From CAVPGP01 sp963718065 (GTDB lineage Bacteria > Actinomycetota > Thermoleophilia > Gaiellales > Gaiellaceae), in assembly GCA_963718065.1 (NCBI GenBank), contig CAVQYE010000006.1:74828-138827 (forward strand): a DNA stretch of 64,000 nt, written 5' to 3'. Numbering within the stretch: position 1 is the first letter of the stretch; the number at the start of each line of letters is the position of its first letter. The position numbers were made by a program, and so were the translations under genes. Positions 50,126 through 57,397 of the stretch are shown one piece after another. Under the pieces are notes generated by a model. It was not told the origin of the DNA. It did no database searches and saw only the letters and a list, made by a program, of their open reading frames with translations.

Positions 50126-52797
50126 TCCGTCCTCTTGACGACGACCACGGCGATGTCGTCGGTGATCTCGCCTCCGAACGCGCGACACTCGTCGATCACC
50201 GCGCGCGCGAGCTGGCGCGCGGGCAGCTGCCAGTTCGCGGCGAGCGTCTTGTCGAGCCGTTCGACGCCGTAGAAGTCGCGGCCGAGCCGCGCCTCGATGA
50301 CGCCGTCCGTGAAGAGGACGGCCGCCTCGCCGGGCTCGAGCGTCGTCGCGGCCTCCTCGAATGTCTTCCCGGAATCGATCCCGAGCGCGATGCCGCCGAC
50401 GTCGAGCTCCTCGACGCGGCCGCCCGTGCGCACGAGCCGCGGCGCCGGATGCCCGGCGCTCGCGCCGACGAGGCGGCCGGTCGGCGGGTCGAAGGTGATC
50501 ACGCCCATGGTGATGAACTTGCCGAGCGCGATCTCGCCGACGACGACGTCGTTCGCGTACGCGAGGAACTCGCCCGGATCGGGATGCTCGCGGGCGAGCG
50601 AGCGGAACACGTACTTCGCCATCGCCATGTCCGCCGTGGCCTCGATGCCGTGCCCGGTGACGTCACCGAGGACGACGGCCAGCCGACCGTCCGCCAGCTC
50701 GAGGAAGTCGTAGACGTCGCCGCCGACGTCGACGGTTGCCGAGGACTCGTAGACGGCGCCGATCTGGACGCCCGGTATGTCGGGCTCCTCGCTCGGCAGG
50801 AGCGAGCGCTGAATCGTGTCGCTGAAGTCCTTCTGCTGCTCGTAGAGACGGGCGTTGTCGATGGCGAGTGCCGCCTGGCGGGCGAGCGAGACGAGCAGCT
50901 CGACGGTGGTCTCCGTGATCGGGCGGGCCGGGTCGAGGGAGAGGACGGTCAGCGCGGCGAGCACCTGCTTGCCGCTCGCGATCGGCACGACCGCGGCGGT
51001 CGAGCCCTTCTCCAGAAACGGCACGAGCAGGCTGTGCGCGCCGCCGAGCCGCGTCGCCGTCGCCGCGTCGAGCAGCGTTGCCTGCTCGACGGGAGCGCGG
51101 TGGGGCCGGTCGAGAATCGTGCGCACCGACTCGGCGAACGGGCCCGGGACGACGTGCACCGCCTTCGGCACGAGCAGCTCGCCGCGCTCGTCCGGCACGC
51201 GCACGACCGCGGCGTCAACCTCGATCAGCTCGACGACCGTCTTCGCCACCGCTCCCAGCGTCTTGTCGAGGCGGAGCGTCTCGGCGAACGAGGCGGAGAT
51301 CTCGTAGAGGGCGCCGAGGCGGCGGGCGGCGGTCCGTTCGGACTCGAGTGCCGCGCCGAGCGCGGCGCCGAGCTCGGTCGCCTGCTCGTGCAGCCGTGCG
51401 TTCTGCACCGCCACGGCGAGCTGGCCGGCGAGCGCGGAGAGAAGGGCGAGCTCGCTGAGGGCCAGGCGGCGGCCGGCGGACGGATAGATCGCGAGCAGCC
51501 CGATCGAGTCGCCGTGCGCACGCAGCGGCAGCGCGACGGCGCCTTCGAGCTGGGCTTCCTCGAGGGCGCGACGCACCGGCGCCGCTGCAGGATCCGGGTC
51601 GTTGCGGCCGATGACGATGACGCTGCGCGCTCGATAGACACCGTGGGCGAGCTCGAGCAGCCGTTCCGCAACCGCCTCGTGAGGGCTCTCGATGCCCCGC
51701 TGCGCCGCCGTCTCGAGCCGGTCGTGGGCGTGCAGGTAGACGGCGACGCGCTCGATGCCGAGCAGCGCGCTGATGCGTTCGACGGCGGTGTCGAGCGTGT
51801 GGGCGAGCGAGAGACGCGCGATCGCCTCGCCGACGACTTCGAGCAGCGCGCGCGTCCGCTCCAGCTCCTGCGCCAGCATTCGCGAGCGGTCGCTCGCCCG
51901 CAGTGCGTGCGCTGCGCGCACGGCGAAACCGTGCAGCCGCTCGAGCGCGGCGCCCGCGGGCGCCGAATGATCGGGGAACGCGAGCTGAAGCGCGCCGACC
52001 GGAGGCTCACCGAGCCTCAAGGTGGCGATCGACGCCGCCGCCGTCGCAGTGACCGAAACAGGTAGCCGGTCGTTGAGCGCGTCGTTTGCAAGCGTCTTCG
52101 TCTCGGTCGTGGCCTCGAGCTCGCCGGCAGAGGCGACCGCCTGCAGGTCGTCGTCCTCCAGCTTCCAGAGCAGGGCCCCGGCCGCCCCGGCTGCCTCGGC
52201 CGCGAGGCGGGCGATCTGGCGGCCCGTCTCGGCCTCGTCCGCGGCCGCGCCCAGGGCCTCGCCCGCGAGCTCCAGCAGCCGGTCTCCAGGCCCGCGCTCG
52301 AGCGGCGAGGCGAGCATGCGGACAGCGATTCCGAGCTGAGCGGCGACGAGGCGGGCGATCTCGCGCTCGACCTCGTCGTACGCGCCTCCGACACGGTAGA
52401 GCTCGACCGCGCCGACGACCTTGCCCGCCGCGCGCGCCGGTAGGTGCAGCACGGCGCCTGCTCCGGACAACTCCGCCGCCAGCCGTCCGGGATCGGGGAG
52501 CTGCTCCAGGTCGTCGAGCTCAGCCAGCAGCAGGCCCGGGTCGACGGAGGTCGCCTCGAGCTCCGAGGCGATCGCACCGCCCGCCGGTGCAATCGCGCGC
52601 GCGACGAGGGCGCCGTCGGCGCCGAGACAGCGTGCGACCACGAGATTCGACGCCGTAGCGACGAGGGCCGCCTCGACCAGCGGCTCGAGCGCCGCTGCGA
52701 GCGATTCGCCGCGCGCCAGCGCGTCGGCCGCCGTCGCCAGCGCGCGCAGTGCCGCAAGGGCGTCCGTCCGCTCGCGTTCAGTGGTGTCGACGACCAT
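50122..52797 (-). CDS. multi-GAF PP2C-type serine phosphatase (RsbU/SpoIIE-like)
   Basis: An 891-residue regulator with an N-terminal helical part, several GAF-like sensory domains (about residues 20-180, 190-310, 330-490 and 500-660), and a C-terminal SpoIIE/PP2C phosphatase (about 665-891). The phosphatase has DVGGDVYDF, VVLGDVTGHGIEA, FITMGVITFDPPTG and LFTDGVIEAR with the metal Asp residues in place. Such proteins dephosphorylate anti-anti-sigma factors in response to signals. ATG 52797 (MVVDTTE) is preferred over TTG 52818. It begins the seven-gene coupled run. Confidence 0.9.
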   Translation of the reverse strand: MVVDTTERERTDALAALRALATAADALARGESLAAALEPLVEAALVATASNLVVARCLGADGALVARAIAPAGGAIASELEATSVDPGLLLAELDDLEQLPDPGRLAAELSGAGAVLHLPARAAGKVVGAVELYRVGGAYDEVEREIARLVAAQLGIAVRMLASPLERGPGDRLLELAGEALGAAADEAETGRQIARLAAEAAGAAGALLWKLEDDDLQAVASAGELEATTETKTLANDALNDRLPVSVTATAAASIATLRLGEPPVGALQLAFPDHSAPAGAALERLHGFAVRAAHALRASDRSRMLAQELERTRALLEVVGEAIARLSLAHTLDTAVERISALLGIERVAVYLHAHDRLETAAQRGIESPHEAVAERLLELAHGVYRARSVIVIGRNDPDPAAAPVRRALEEAQLEGAVALPLRAHGDSIGLLAIYPSAGRRLALSELALLSALAGQLAVAVQNARLHEQATELGAALGAALESERTAARRLGALYEISASFAETLRLDKTLGAVAKTVVELIEVDAAVVRVPDERGELLVPKAVHVVPGPFAESVRTILDRPHRAPVEQATLLDAATATRLGGAHSLLVPFLEKGSTAAVVPIASGKQVLAALTVLSLDPARPITETTVELLVSLARQAALAIDNARLYEQQKDFSDTIQRSLLPSEEPDIPGVQIGAVYESSATVDVGGDVYDFLELADGRLAVVLGDVTGHGIEATADMAMAKYVFRSLAREHPDPGEFLAYANDVVVGEIALGKFITMGVITFDPPTGRLVGASAGHPAPRLVRTGGRVEELDVGGIALGIDSGKTFEEAATTLEPGEAAVLFTDGVIEARLGRDFYGVERLDKTLAANWQLPARQLARAVIDECRAFGGEITDDIAVVVVKRTE

Positions 52798-52839
52798 CTG
52801 CGTCCCCTTCTCGCCCAAGTATGGCTGCGTGCCGTCGCC

Positions 52840-52845
52840 TATGCT
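52840..52845 (+). promoter_or_regulatory. -10 box TATGCT
   Basis: TATGCT, exactly six bases (TTACGG), then GTG 52852. Confidence 0.45.
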
Positions 52846-52851
52846 TTACGG

Positions 52852-53082
52852 GTGGCCCGGACTCTGCCTGAGCAGGAAGAGGACGTCCCGATCGTCGATC
52901 CGACCGCGATCCAGCGGAACTACCGCCGGGAACGCGCCCGGCGCCGCGCCAAGGTCGAGCATCGGCGGCAGACCCGGCACGCGCACGTCCGCTTCTGGGT
53001 CGTGCTCGGCGGGCTCGTCTTCCTGATCGTGTTTCTCGGCTTGACCGTCTGGGACAAGGTGCAGCAGCTGTTCGGGCTCTGA
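52852..53082 (+). CDS. small membrane protein, 76 aa
   Basis: A 76-residue protein with a charged N-terminal half (QEEDVPIVDPTAIQRNYRRE, then Arg-rich) and one C-terminal membrane helix (FWVVLGGLVFLIVFLGLTVW). The topology suggests the basic part stays in the cytoplasm. Function unknown. The GTG is preceded by a leaderless-type -10. Its stop TGA overlaps the next ATG (TGATG), so the two small genes are translationally coupled. Confidence 0.65.
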   Translation: MARTLPEQEEDVPIVDPTAIQRNYRRERARRRAKVEHRRQTRHAHVRFWVVLGGLVFLIVFLGLTVWDKVQQLFGL

Positions 53083-53315
53083 TGGCACGGAAGCCAATCC
53101 CGAGCGGCAAGCCCCCGCTGACGAGCAAGGGCGCCGCGCGTCGTGCCGAGCGCGAGCGCGCGGTCGGCCTCGATCCCGCCGACGAGGCGGCGCGCTGGCT
53201 CGACGAGAACGACCCGAAGCCGAACTCGGCGCCGCCACCCACAGTCTCGAAGTCGGCGCGCAAGTCGAAGGCGCTCCACCGCTTCCGGCAGCGGCAGGCG
53301 CGCGGCGACGGTTAG
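53082..53315 (+). CDS. small basic protein, 77 aa
   Basis: A 77-residue cytoplasmic protein rich in Ala, Arg and Lys with a Pro/Ser-rich middle (DPKPNSAPPPTVSKSARKS). It has no membrane segment and no recognised domain. Coupled to the upstream membrane protein by the TGATG overlap. Function unknown. Confidence 0.55.
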   Translation: MARKPIPSGKPPLTSKGAARRAERERAVGLDPADEAARWLDENDPKPNSAPPPTVSKSARKSKALHRFRQRQARGDG

Positions 53316-53341
53316 CTCAGCGGGTCAGTTCGCTCAGCGGA

Positions 53342-53575
53342 TCAGTGGGTCGTGCGCGCACCGGCGCGTGAGAGTGGGCTCCACGATGAGCGCTCCCACG
53401 ATTCGCCGCTGCACATCGGGCATCGCGGCAGAGTCGAGTGGACGGTGACGCCGTAGCCACAGTCGGAGCAGTGAAACTCCCCTTTCGCTAGGTCGCCGCT
53501 GGGCCAGAACTGCACGAAGCCGTCCGCAGGCAAACCCTGCTCGGGCGTGCTGTCAATCATCTGTTGCCCCCCCAT
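53342..53575 (-). CDS. zinc-ribbon small protein, 77 aa
   Basis: The second half carries two Cys pairs in FHCSDCGYGVTVHS and PRCPMCSGESW, a zinc-ribbon typical of small hydrogenase/ferredoxin-like or regulatory proteins. The N-terminal half is polar. ATG 53575 is preferred over ATG 53605 because AAGGAG lies five bases upstream. It is divergent from the 53617 membrane protein. Function unknown. Confidence 0.65.
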   Translation of the reverse strand: MGGQQMIDSTPEQGLPADGFVQFWPSGDLAKGEFHCSDCGYGVTVHSTLPRCPMCSGESWERSSWSPLSRAGARTTH

Positions 53576-53604
53576 TTCCACTCCTTGGTGTCCGACCGTC
53601 TCCA

Positions 53605-53610
53605 TACTCT
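53605..53610 (+). promoter_or_regulatory. -10 box TACTCT
   Basis: TACTCT, exactly six bases (ACTCCT), then GTG 53617. Confidence 0.45.
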
Positions 53611-53616
53611 ACTCCT

Positions 53617-54147
53617 GTGGAACCTCCTGAGCAGGTGCCGGGCCCCTATGGGAGCGATCCACTGCCGGAGCGGCCGCCCGATCCGGGCCACGATTCCCTG
53701 ACGGGCGCAGGCGAAGAGGGACGCATCGGCTACGTCCTTCCTGGCGGGCTCTGGGCGCTCGGCGAGCTCGTCACGTGGCTCGCGGGGCTGATCCTGGCCC
53801 TTTCGACCTTCATGGGCTGGTACACGGGGAGCGGCGACGGGATCACGGTCGCCGTCATCGGCTGGCATACCGGCGCGCTCGGCAAGCTCGTCTTCTTCAT
53901 CGGTCTTGCCGTGCTCGCGCTCGTGATCCTCCGCGAGGCGGGCATCGAATTGCCCGCGACGGTCCCGGAGAGCCTCGTCGTGATCGCGCTCGGCTCCGTC
54001 GCGACGATCTTCGTCCTCATCAGGCTGATCTCGATCCCGGATCAGTTCCTGCCCGCCGACGGCCGCGGCATCGGCATCTTCATCAGTCTGATCGCCGCGC
54101 TCGGAGTGATCGCGGCCGGGCTCGTGCGAGCGGCGGAAGAGCTCTAG
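53617..54147 (+). CDS. membrane protein with Pro-rich N-terminus, 176 aa
   Basis: A 176-residue protein: the first 40 residues are Pro/Gly-rich and polar (PPEQVPGPYGSDPLPERPPD), followed by four hydrophobic segments (WALGELVTWLAGLILALST, LGKLVFFIGLAVLALVIL, SLVVIALGSVATIFVLI, IGIFISLIAALGVIAAGL). A small integral membrane protein of unknown role. Its 3' end overlaps the convergent PAP2 gene by 65 bp. Confidence 0.7.
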   Translation: MEPPEQVPGPYGSDPLPERPPDPGHDSLTGAGEEGRIGYVLPGGLWALGELVTWLAGLILALSTFMGWYTGSGDGITVAVIGWHTGALGKLVFFIGLAVLALVILREAGIELPATVPESLVVIALGSVATIFVLIRLISIPDQFLPADGRGIGIFISLIAALGVIAAGLVRAAEEL

Positions 54148-54628
54148 ACACCACCAGGCCGATGGCAATGCCGAGCACGGCCCCGCCGAGCACGTCGAGC
54201 GGATAGTGCACCCCGACGACGACGCGCGACCACGCGATCAGCGCCGCGAGGACAAAGAGCGGGACGCGGAATCGCGGGAACGCGACTGCGAGCACGGTCG
54301 CGGCGGCGAACGCGGTCGTCGAGTGGCCGGACGGGAACGAGTGCGAGTTCGGCGTCCGCAGCAGCGGCTCGGGCTCGACGAAGCGGACCGGCGGCCGGTC
54401 GCGACCGATCGCCTCGCGAAGGCCGAACGAGATCGACTCCGACAGGACGATCGTGAGCAGGAGGAGCCCGAAGACGGCGTAGCGGCGGTAGAGCGCGGCC
54501 AGTACGAGGCCGAGTGCGAGCCAGATGAGCCCGAACGCGCCGAGGTCACTCAGCCAGACGGCCAGGTGGGCGAACGGCTCCGGCCGGTGGTGAACCTGCC
54601 AGCGCTCGAGCTGCCGGTCGAGGCTCAG
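54083..54628 (-). CDS. PAP2-family phosphatase, non-standard start
   Basis: A membrane phosphatase of the PAP2 type (about 181 residues, five to six hydrophobic segments). All three phosphatase motifs are present: REAIGRDRP (K/R-x6-RP), HSFPSGHSTTAF (PSGH) and SRVVVGVHYPLD (SR-x5-H-x3-D). The frame is open to about 54650, but has no ATG, GTG or TTG before the membrane part. CTG 54628 (LSLDRQLERW) is the most likely start, or an indel hides the real one. Such enzymes dephosphorylate undecaprenyl pyrophosphate or phosphatidic acid. Confidence 0.7.
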   Translation of the reverse strand: MSLDRQLERWQVHHRPEPFAHLAVWLSDLGAFGLIWLALGLVLAALYRRYAVFGLLLLTIVLSESISFGLREAIGRDRPPVRFVEPEPLLRTPNSHSFPSGHSTTAFAAATVLAVAFPRFRVPLFVLAALIAWSRVVVGVHYPLDVLGGAVLGIAIGLVVSRALPPLARARPRSLRARRSD

Positions 54629-54638
54629 ACGGCGCCGA

Positions 54639-55235
54639 TCAGACTGGCAGCAGCTGCTTCGTCGACTCGATCAGCTGCTGCGGATCGAACGGCTTGCCGA
54701 CGAAGCCTGAAGCGCCTCGCGACGCTGCCTCGGCGAGCGAGTGCTCGTCGACCTTGCCGCTGAACATGATCACCGGGATGGAGCCGACGCCGTGCTTCTC
54801 CTGCACGCGCCGCAGCATCTCCCACCCGTCCACCTCGGGCATCATCACGTCGAGCAGGATCAGGGCCGGCGGCGTGTCGTCGAGTGCCGCGAGGCCCTCG
54901 GTCGCGTTGGACGCCTCGCGCACCGTGTAGCCCTCCATCTCGAGGTTGACGCGCACGAACTCGCGCAGGCGCTCGTCGTCGTCGACGATCAGGACCAGCG
55001 GGCCGCCTTCGCGACCGTGAGGGCCGGAGCGGTCGAGGAACTGCTCCAGATCGCGCCGCCGGTAGCGGCGGTGGCCACCCGGCGTGTAGAACGCCGGAAC
55101 GCGGCCGCCGTCGGACCATTTGCGCATGGTGCTCTGCGCGACGCCGAGGAACTTCGCCGCTTGGCCGAGCGTCAACCAGTCGGGCTCACTCGCAGGTGCC
55201 CGGCGCTGGTCGCCGGGCGAGCGCTCAAATGACAT
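54639..55235 (-). CDS. MerR-type HTH fused to response-regulator receiver
   Basis: A 198-residue protein with an unusual order. Residues 19-62 are a MerR/excisionase-like winged HTH (WLTLGQAAKFLGVAQSTMRKW, then GGHRRYRRRD). Residues 77-198 are a full receiver domain: acidic pocket VDDDERLREF, phosphoacceptor Asp129 (LILLDVMMPE), switch Ser in MFSGK and Lys in GFVGKPFD. In ordinary response regulators the receiver is N-terminal. No histidine kinase is adjacent. ATG 55235 has TAGATT exactly six bases upstream. Confidence 0.85.
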   Translation of the reverse strand: MSFERSPGDQRRAPASEPDWLTLGQAAKFLGVAQSTMRKWSDGGRVPAFYTPGGHRRYRRRDLEQFLDRSGPHGREGGPLVLIVDDDERLREFVRVNLEMEGYTVREASNATEGLAALDDTPPALILLDVMMPEVDGWEMLRRVQEKHGVGSIPVIMFSGKVDEHSLAEAASRGASGFVGKPFDPQQLIESTKQLLPV

Positions 55236-55241
55236 CCGCGT

Positions 55242-55247
55242 AATCTA
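55242..55247 (-). promoter_or_regulatory. -10 box TAGATT of the MerR-receiver gene
   Basis: TAGATT, exactly six bases (ACGCGG), then ATG 55235. Confidence 0.5.
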
Positions 55248-55273
55248 CCGAAATCTGCTGCAGCGCCAAACCT

Positions 55274-55507
55274 TTACGGTTCGGAAACGGTAACCGTGAC
55301 CGTGCTGCGCGCCGCGGGGGGCAACTGCAGGGGCTTCAGCGTGCGGACGCCCGTCTGCGTGCCTCCGGGGGCCGGATTGTCCTGCAGCGCCTGCCCGAGC
55401 GCGACGCCGATCGCGAAGACGAGCAGGATCGCGGCGGCGATCAGCAGCCGGCGCGGGCGGCGCGATCCCCGGCGACGTCGTGGTTGAGGACGGGCGCGCT
55501 CGATCAC
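55274..55507 (-). CDS. small single-pass membrane protein, 77 aa
   Basis: A 77-residue protein: an Arg-rich cytoplasmic N-terminus (RPQPRRRRGSRRPRR), one membrane helix (LLIAAAILLVFAIGVALGQAL) and an outside tail ending RSTVTVTVSEP. GTG 55507 follows a GGGGGAG ribosome site; the preceding 30 bp carry three imperfect copies of GAGCCGTGA. Function unknown. Confidence 0.6.
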   Translation of the reverse strand: MIERARPQPRRRRGSRRPRRLLIAAAILLVFAIGVALGQALQDNPAPGGTQTGVRTLKPLQLPPAARSTVTVTVSEP

Positions 55508-55531
55508 GGCTCCCCCGTCACGGCTCCCAGA

Positions 55532-55852
55532 TCACGGCTCATAGTCGGTCGCGCCGCGGGCGTACTCGCGGAACGCGGTGTCGACCACGGCCGAGACGTG
55601 CGGCGGCCAGCCTGCCGGTGGCTCGCTGTCGGCGATCGCGGCGCGCCCCCAGTCCTCGGCGCGCTGGTACGCGGCCACGAGCTCGTCCATCGTGAAGACC
55701 TGCCCGACGCGGGCGCGAAGCTCGCTCGTGACGACAGCGGCAAGACGGAGCAGCGCCTGGTAGAGGTTGATGTCCCGGTCGCGGGTCGCCTCGAAGCGGC
55801 GGTTGCCCTCGTCCCACTGCTGGCGTGCAAGCTCGATCTCGACCGAAGACAC
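55532..55852 (-). CDS. hypothetical protein, 106 aa
   Basis: A soluble 106-residue protein with strongly helical, charged sequence (EIELARQQWDEGNRRFEATRD, TMDELVAAYQRAEDWGR) and a Pro/Tyr-rich end. No known domain. GTG 55852 has TAGCAT eight bases upstream. It lies 11 bp past the DUF501 gene on the same strand, so co-transcription is likely. Confidence 0.6.
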   Translation of the reverse strand: MSSVEIELARQQWDEGNRRFEATRDRDINLYQALLRLAAVVTSELRARVGQVFTMDELVAAYQRAEDWGRAAIADSEPPAGWPPHVSAVVDTAFREYARGATDYEP

Positions 55853-55863
55853 GGAGCGGCATG

Positions 55864-56322
55864 CTAGTCGGGAAGGCAGCAGCCGCCGACGGGGAACAGC
55901 GGCTCCGCCTCCGCGAGAATCCGCTCGCCGAGCACGTAGCCGGGCCGGGCGAGGGCGAACGCTCCGTGCGCGTGCAGGCACTTGAGGCTGCCCGTGCGTG
56001 ACGAGCCGCCGATCCCCACCGGCAGCTCGGGCCGAAGGCGCCGCTGCTCGTCGTGCGCAGCGGCCAGGCTCTCCGCCAGCGCCGTGTCGTCGACGGCTGC
56101 GCGCGTCCAGCGCTCGACGCCGCCCGCCGCCTCGAGCCGTGAGAGCTGTGCCACGAGGTGCCGGCAGGTGACGTAGTAGGTCGTCGGAAACGGGCGCCCG
56201 TCCTCGTCGAAGGGCTCCTGCTCGGTCACGGCGGGGCGGCCGTACGGGCAGCGCACCACCACGCGGCGAAAGGCACGCGGCTCACGCCCGAGCTGTCGCG
56301 CGACGAGCTCCCGGTCGTCCAT
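55864..56322 (-). CDS. DUF501 family protein
   Basis: A 152-residue actinobacterial DUF501 protein: VVVRCPYGRPAVTEQEP, FPTTYYVTCRHLV, GVGGSS-like GIGGSSRTGSLKCLHAHGAFALA and a Cys-rich end (PVGGCCLPD). In most actinobacteria the gene lies between ftsB and ppx, as here next to ftsB. Function unknown, conserved Cys residues suggest metal binding. ATG 56322 has TACCGT exactly six bases upstream. Confidence 0.9.
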   Translation of the reverse strand: MDDRELVARQLGREPRAFRRVVVRCPYGRPAVTEQEPFDEDGRPFPTTYYVTCRHLVAQLSRLEAAGGVERWTRAAVDDTALAESLAAAHDEQRRLRPELPVGIGGSSRTGSLKCLHAHGAFALARPGYVLGERILAEAEPLFPVGGCCLPD

Positions 56323-56328
56323 CGCCCG

Positions 56329-56334
56329 ACGGTA
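56329..56334 (-). promoter_or_regulatory. -10 box TACCGT of the DUF501 gene
   Basis: TACCGT, exactly six bases (CGGGCG), then ATG 56322. Confidence 0.45.
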
Positions 56335-56349
56335 CCAAGCCCTCCCGAA

Positions 56350-56700
56350 CTACTTGCGGGCGGCGCGGCGCTCGAGGGCGCGGTCGTGCCGCCAGGCGGG
56401 GATGCCCTTGACGATGTAGAGCCGCTCGCCGGGCTTGACGAGACTCAAGCGGCGGGCCTGGCGCACGAGCGCCTCGCGGCTGCCCGCGCGCGCCAGCCGC
56501 CTCTGGAGAGCGCGCTTCTGGGCCTTCAGAGCCTGCACCTCGGCGTTGCGCGCCTGCATCGTTCGCTTCGCGTCGACGTACGACCGCAGGGGGCGGTAGT
56601 AGAGGAAGGCAATGAGGCAGAGGGCGCCGATCGCGAGCACGCGGGTAACAGGCGCCCGACCCCCCAGCCGACGATGTGAACGGCGACGCTTCTTGGCCAT
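56350..56700 (-). CDS. ftsB: FtsB/DivIC-type septum formation initiator
   Basis: A 116-residue bitopic division protein: a basic N-terminus (MAKKRRRSHRRLGG), one membrane helix (VLAIGALCLIAFLYYRPL), a coiled coil (VDAKRTMQARNAEVQALKAQKRALQRRL) and a short C-terminal domain (ARRLSLVKPGERLYIVKG). It bridges FtsL and FtsQ in the divisome. The eno-side synteny agrees. A 6-bp-stem hairpin (CCCGGC/GCCGGG) lies between the start and the structured element. Confidence 0.88.
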   Translation of the reverse strand: MAKKRRRSHRRLGGRAPVTRVLAIGALCLIAFLYYRPLRSYVDAKRTMQARNAEVQALKAQKRALQRRLARAGSREALVRQARRLSLVKPGERLYIVKGIPAWRHDRALERRAARK

Positions 56701-56740
56701 GGCCCGGCTTCTTTCGCCGGGGCGGTCAGAAGGTCCTGCT

Positions 56741-56906
56741 AGAGGCTTGATGTGGAGCTCGGGTGCGTACGGGGATGCGCCAGACCAAGTGGGTCAGCTG
56801 GATCGGGCGCAGCGCATAGTGGGTGCTACGGGTAAGCCCGAGCCGGCTGAACCGCGCCGTGTCTGGCGCACCAGCCGTGCGTGCCTGAGTTTCGCGTCAA
56901 GCCTCT
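56741..56906 (+). ncRNA. 166-nt rod-like structured element B (possible 6S-like RNA)
   Basis: A near-continuous helix spans the gap between ftsB and the methyltransferase gene. Bases 56741-56752 pair with 56895-56906 (12 pairs), 56758-56772 with 56875-56889 (15 pairs, four G-U), 56776-56785 with 56861-56870 (10 perfect pairs), and inner arms GTCAGCTGGATCGGGC and GCCCGAGCCGGCTGA pair further. All wobbles in the 15-bp block are G-U only on the plus strand, so the RNA should be antisense to the flanking genes. The loop holds CATAG...CTACGGG. Ends and loop match element A at 14495-14659. No canonical SRP, tmRNA or RNase P motif is present. Confidence 0.5.
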
Positions 56907-57397
56907 CCACGGCGGACGGCGATGATCGCCGCGGCCGCGGGTGTCGTCAGGATCTCGACGCCGACGAGGCGGGGATCGCGGAGCATGAACTCGCGGATCG
57001 GATCGCCTTCGACCGGGCGCCCGGGCGTCATGTCGTCCTTGACGAGCATTCCGCCGGGCGCGAGCAGCTCGATGATCAGGTCGTACGAGTCGCCGTCGCG
57101 GGCGCCGCCGTCGAAGAAGATCAGGTCGAACGGCCCCCGGCCCGGGAGGACGTCCTGCCAGCGGCCCTCGACGAGCTCGACCGGCAGGCCGGCCAGGCGC
57201 TCGCGCGCCGCGGCCGCACGCTCCGGGTCCGGCTCGACGGTGAGCAGCGTCGCACCGCCGGCGAGCGACGCGGCCATCGCGGCGGCGCCCTCGCCGAAGG
57301 CGGTGCCGACCTCGACGATGCGCCCGCCGGGCTTCGCCGCGACGAGCGTCGCGAGCAGCCGCTGCACCTGCGGGATAGACGTGCCGCCGTCGGTCAG
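56897..57397 (-). CDS. O-methyltransferase, possible CTG start
   Basis: A 166-residue SAM-dependent methyltransferase of the caffeoyl-CoA/catechol type, shorter than usual (about 200). SAM motif I is IVEVGTAFGEGAAAMA, the acidic residue is in LLTVEPDPER, and FDLIFFDGGARDGDSY and GGMLVKDDMTPG follow. No ATG, GTG or TTG is near; CTG 57397 overlaps the pyk stop as CTGA. The C-terminal codons lie within the structured element B. Substrate unknown. Confidence 0.82.
   Translation of the reverse strand: MTDGGTSIPQVQRLLATLVAAKPGGRIVEVGTAFGEGAAAMAASLAGGATLLTVEPDPERAAAARERLAGLPVELVEGRWQDVLPGRGPFDLIFFDGGARDGDSYDLIIELLAPGGMLVKDDMTPGRPVEGDPIREFMLRDPRLVGVEILTTPAAAAIIAVRRGEA

Noticed and set aside
56741..56906. 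SRP RNA, tRNA or riboswitch identity for the structured element
   Set aside because: No GGAA-capped SRP apex, no T-loop signature, no known aptamer core recognised, and the wobble pattern points to the strand opposite ftsB, so it is unlikely to be a 5' leader riboswitch of ftsB.
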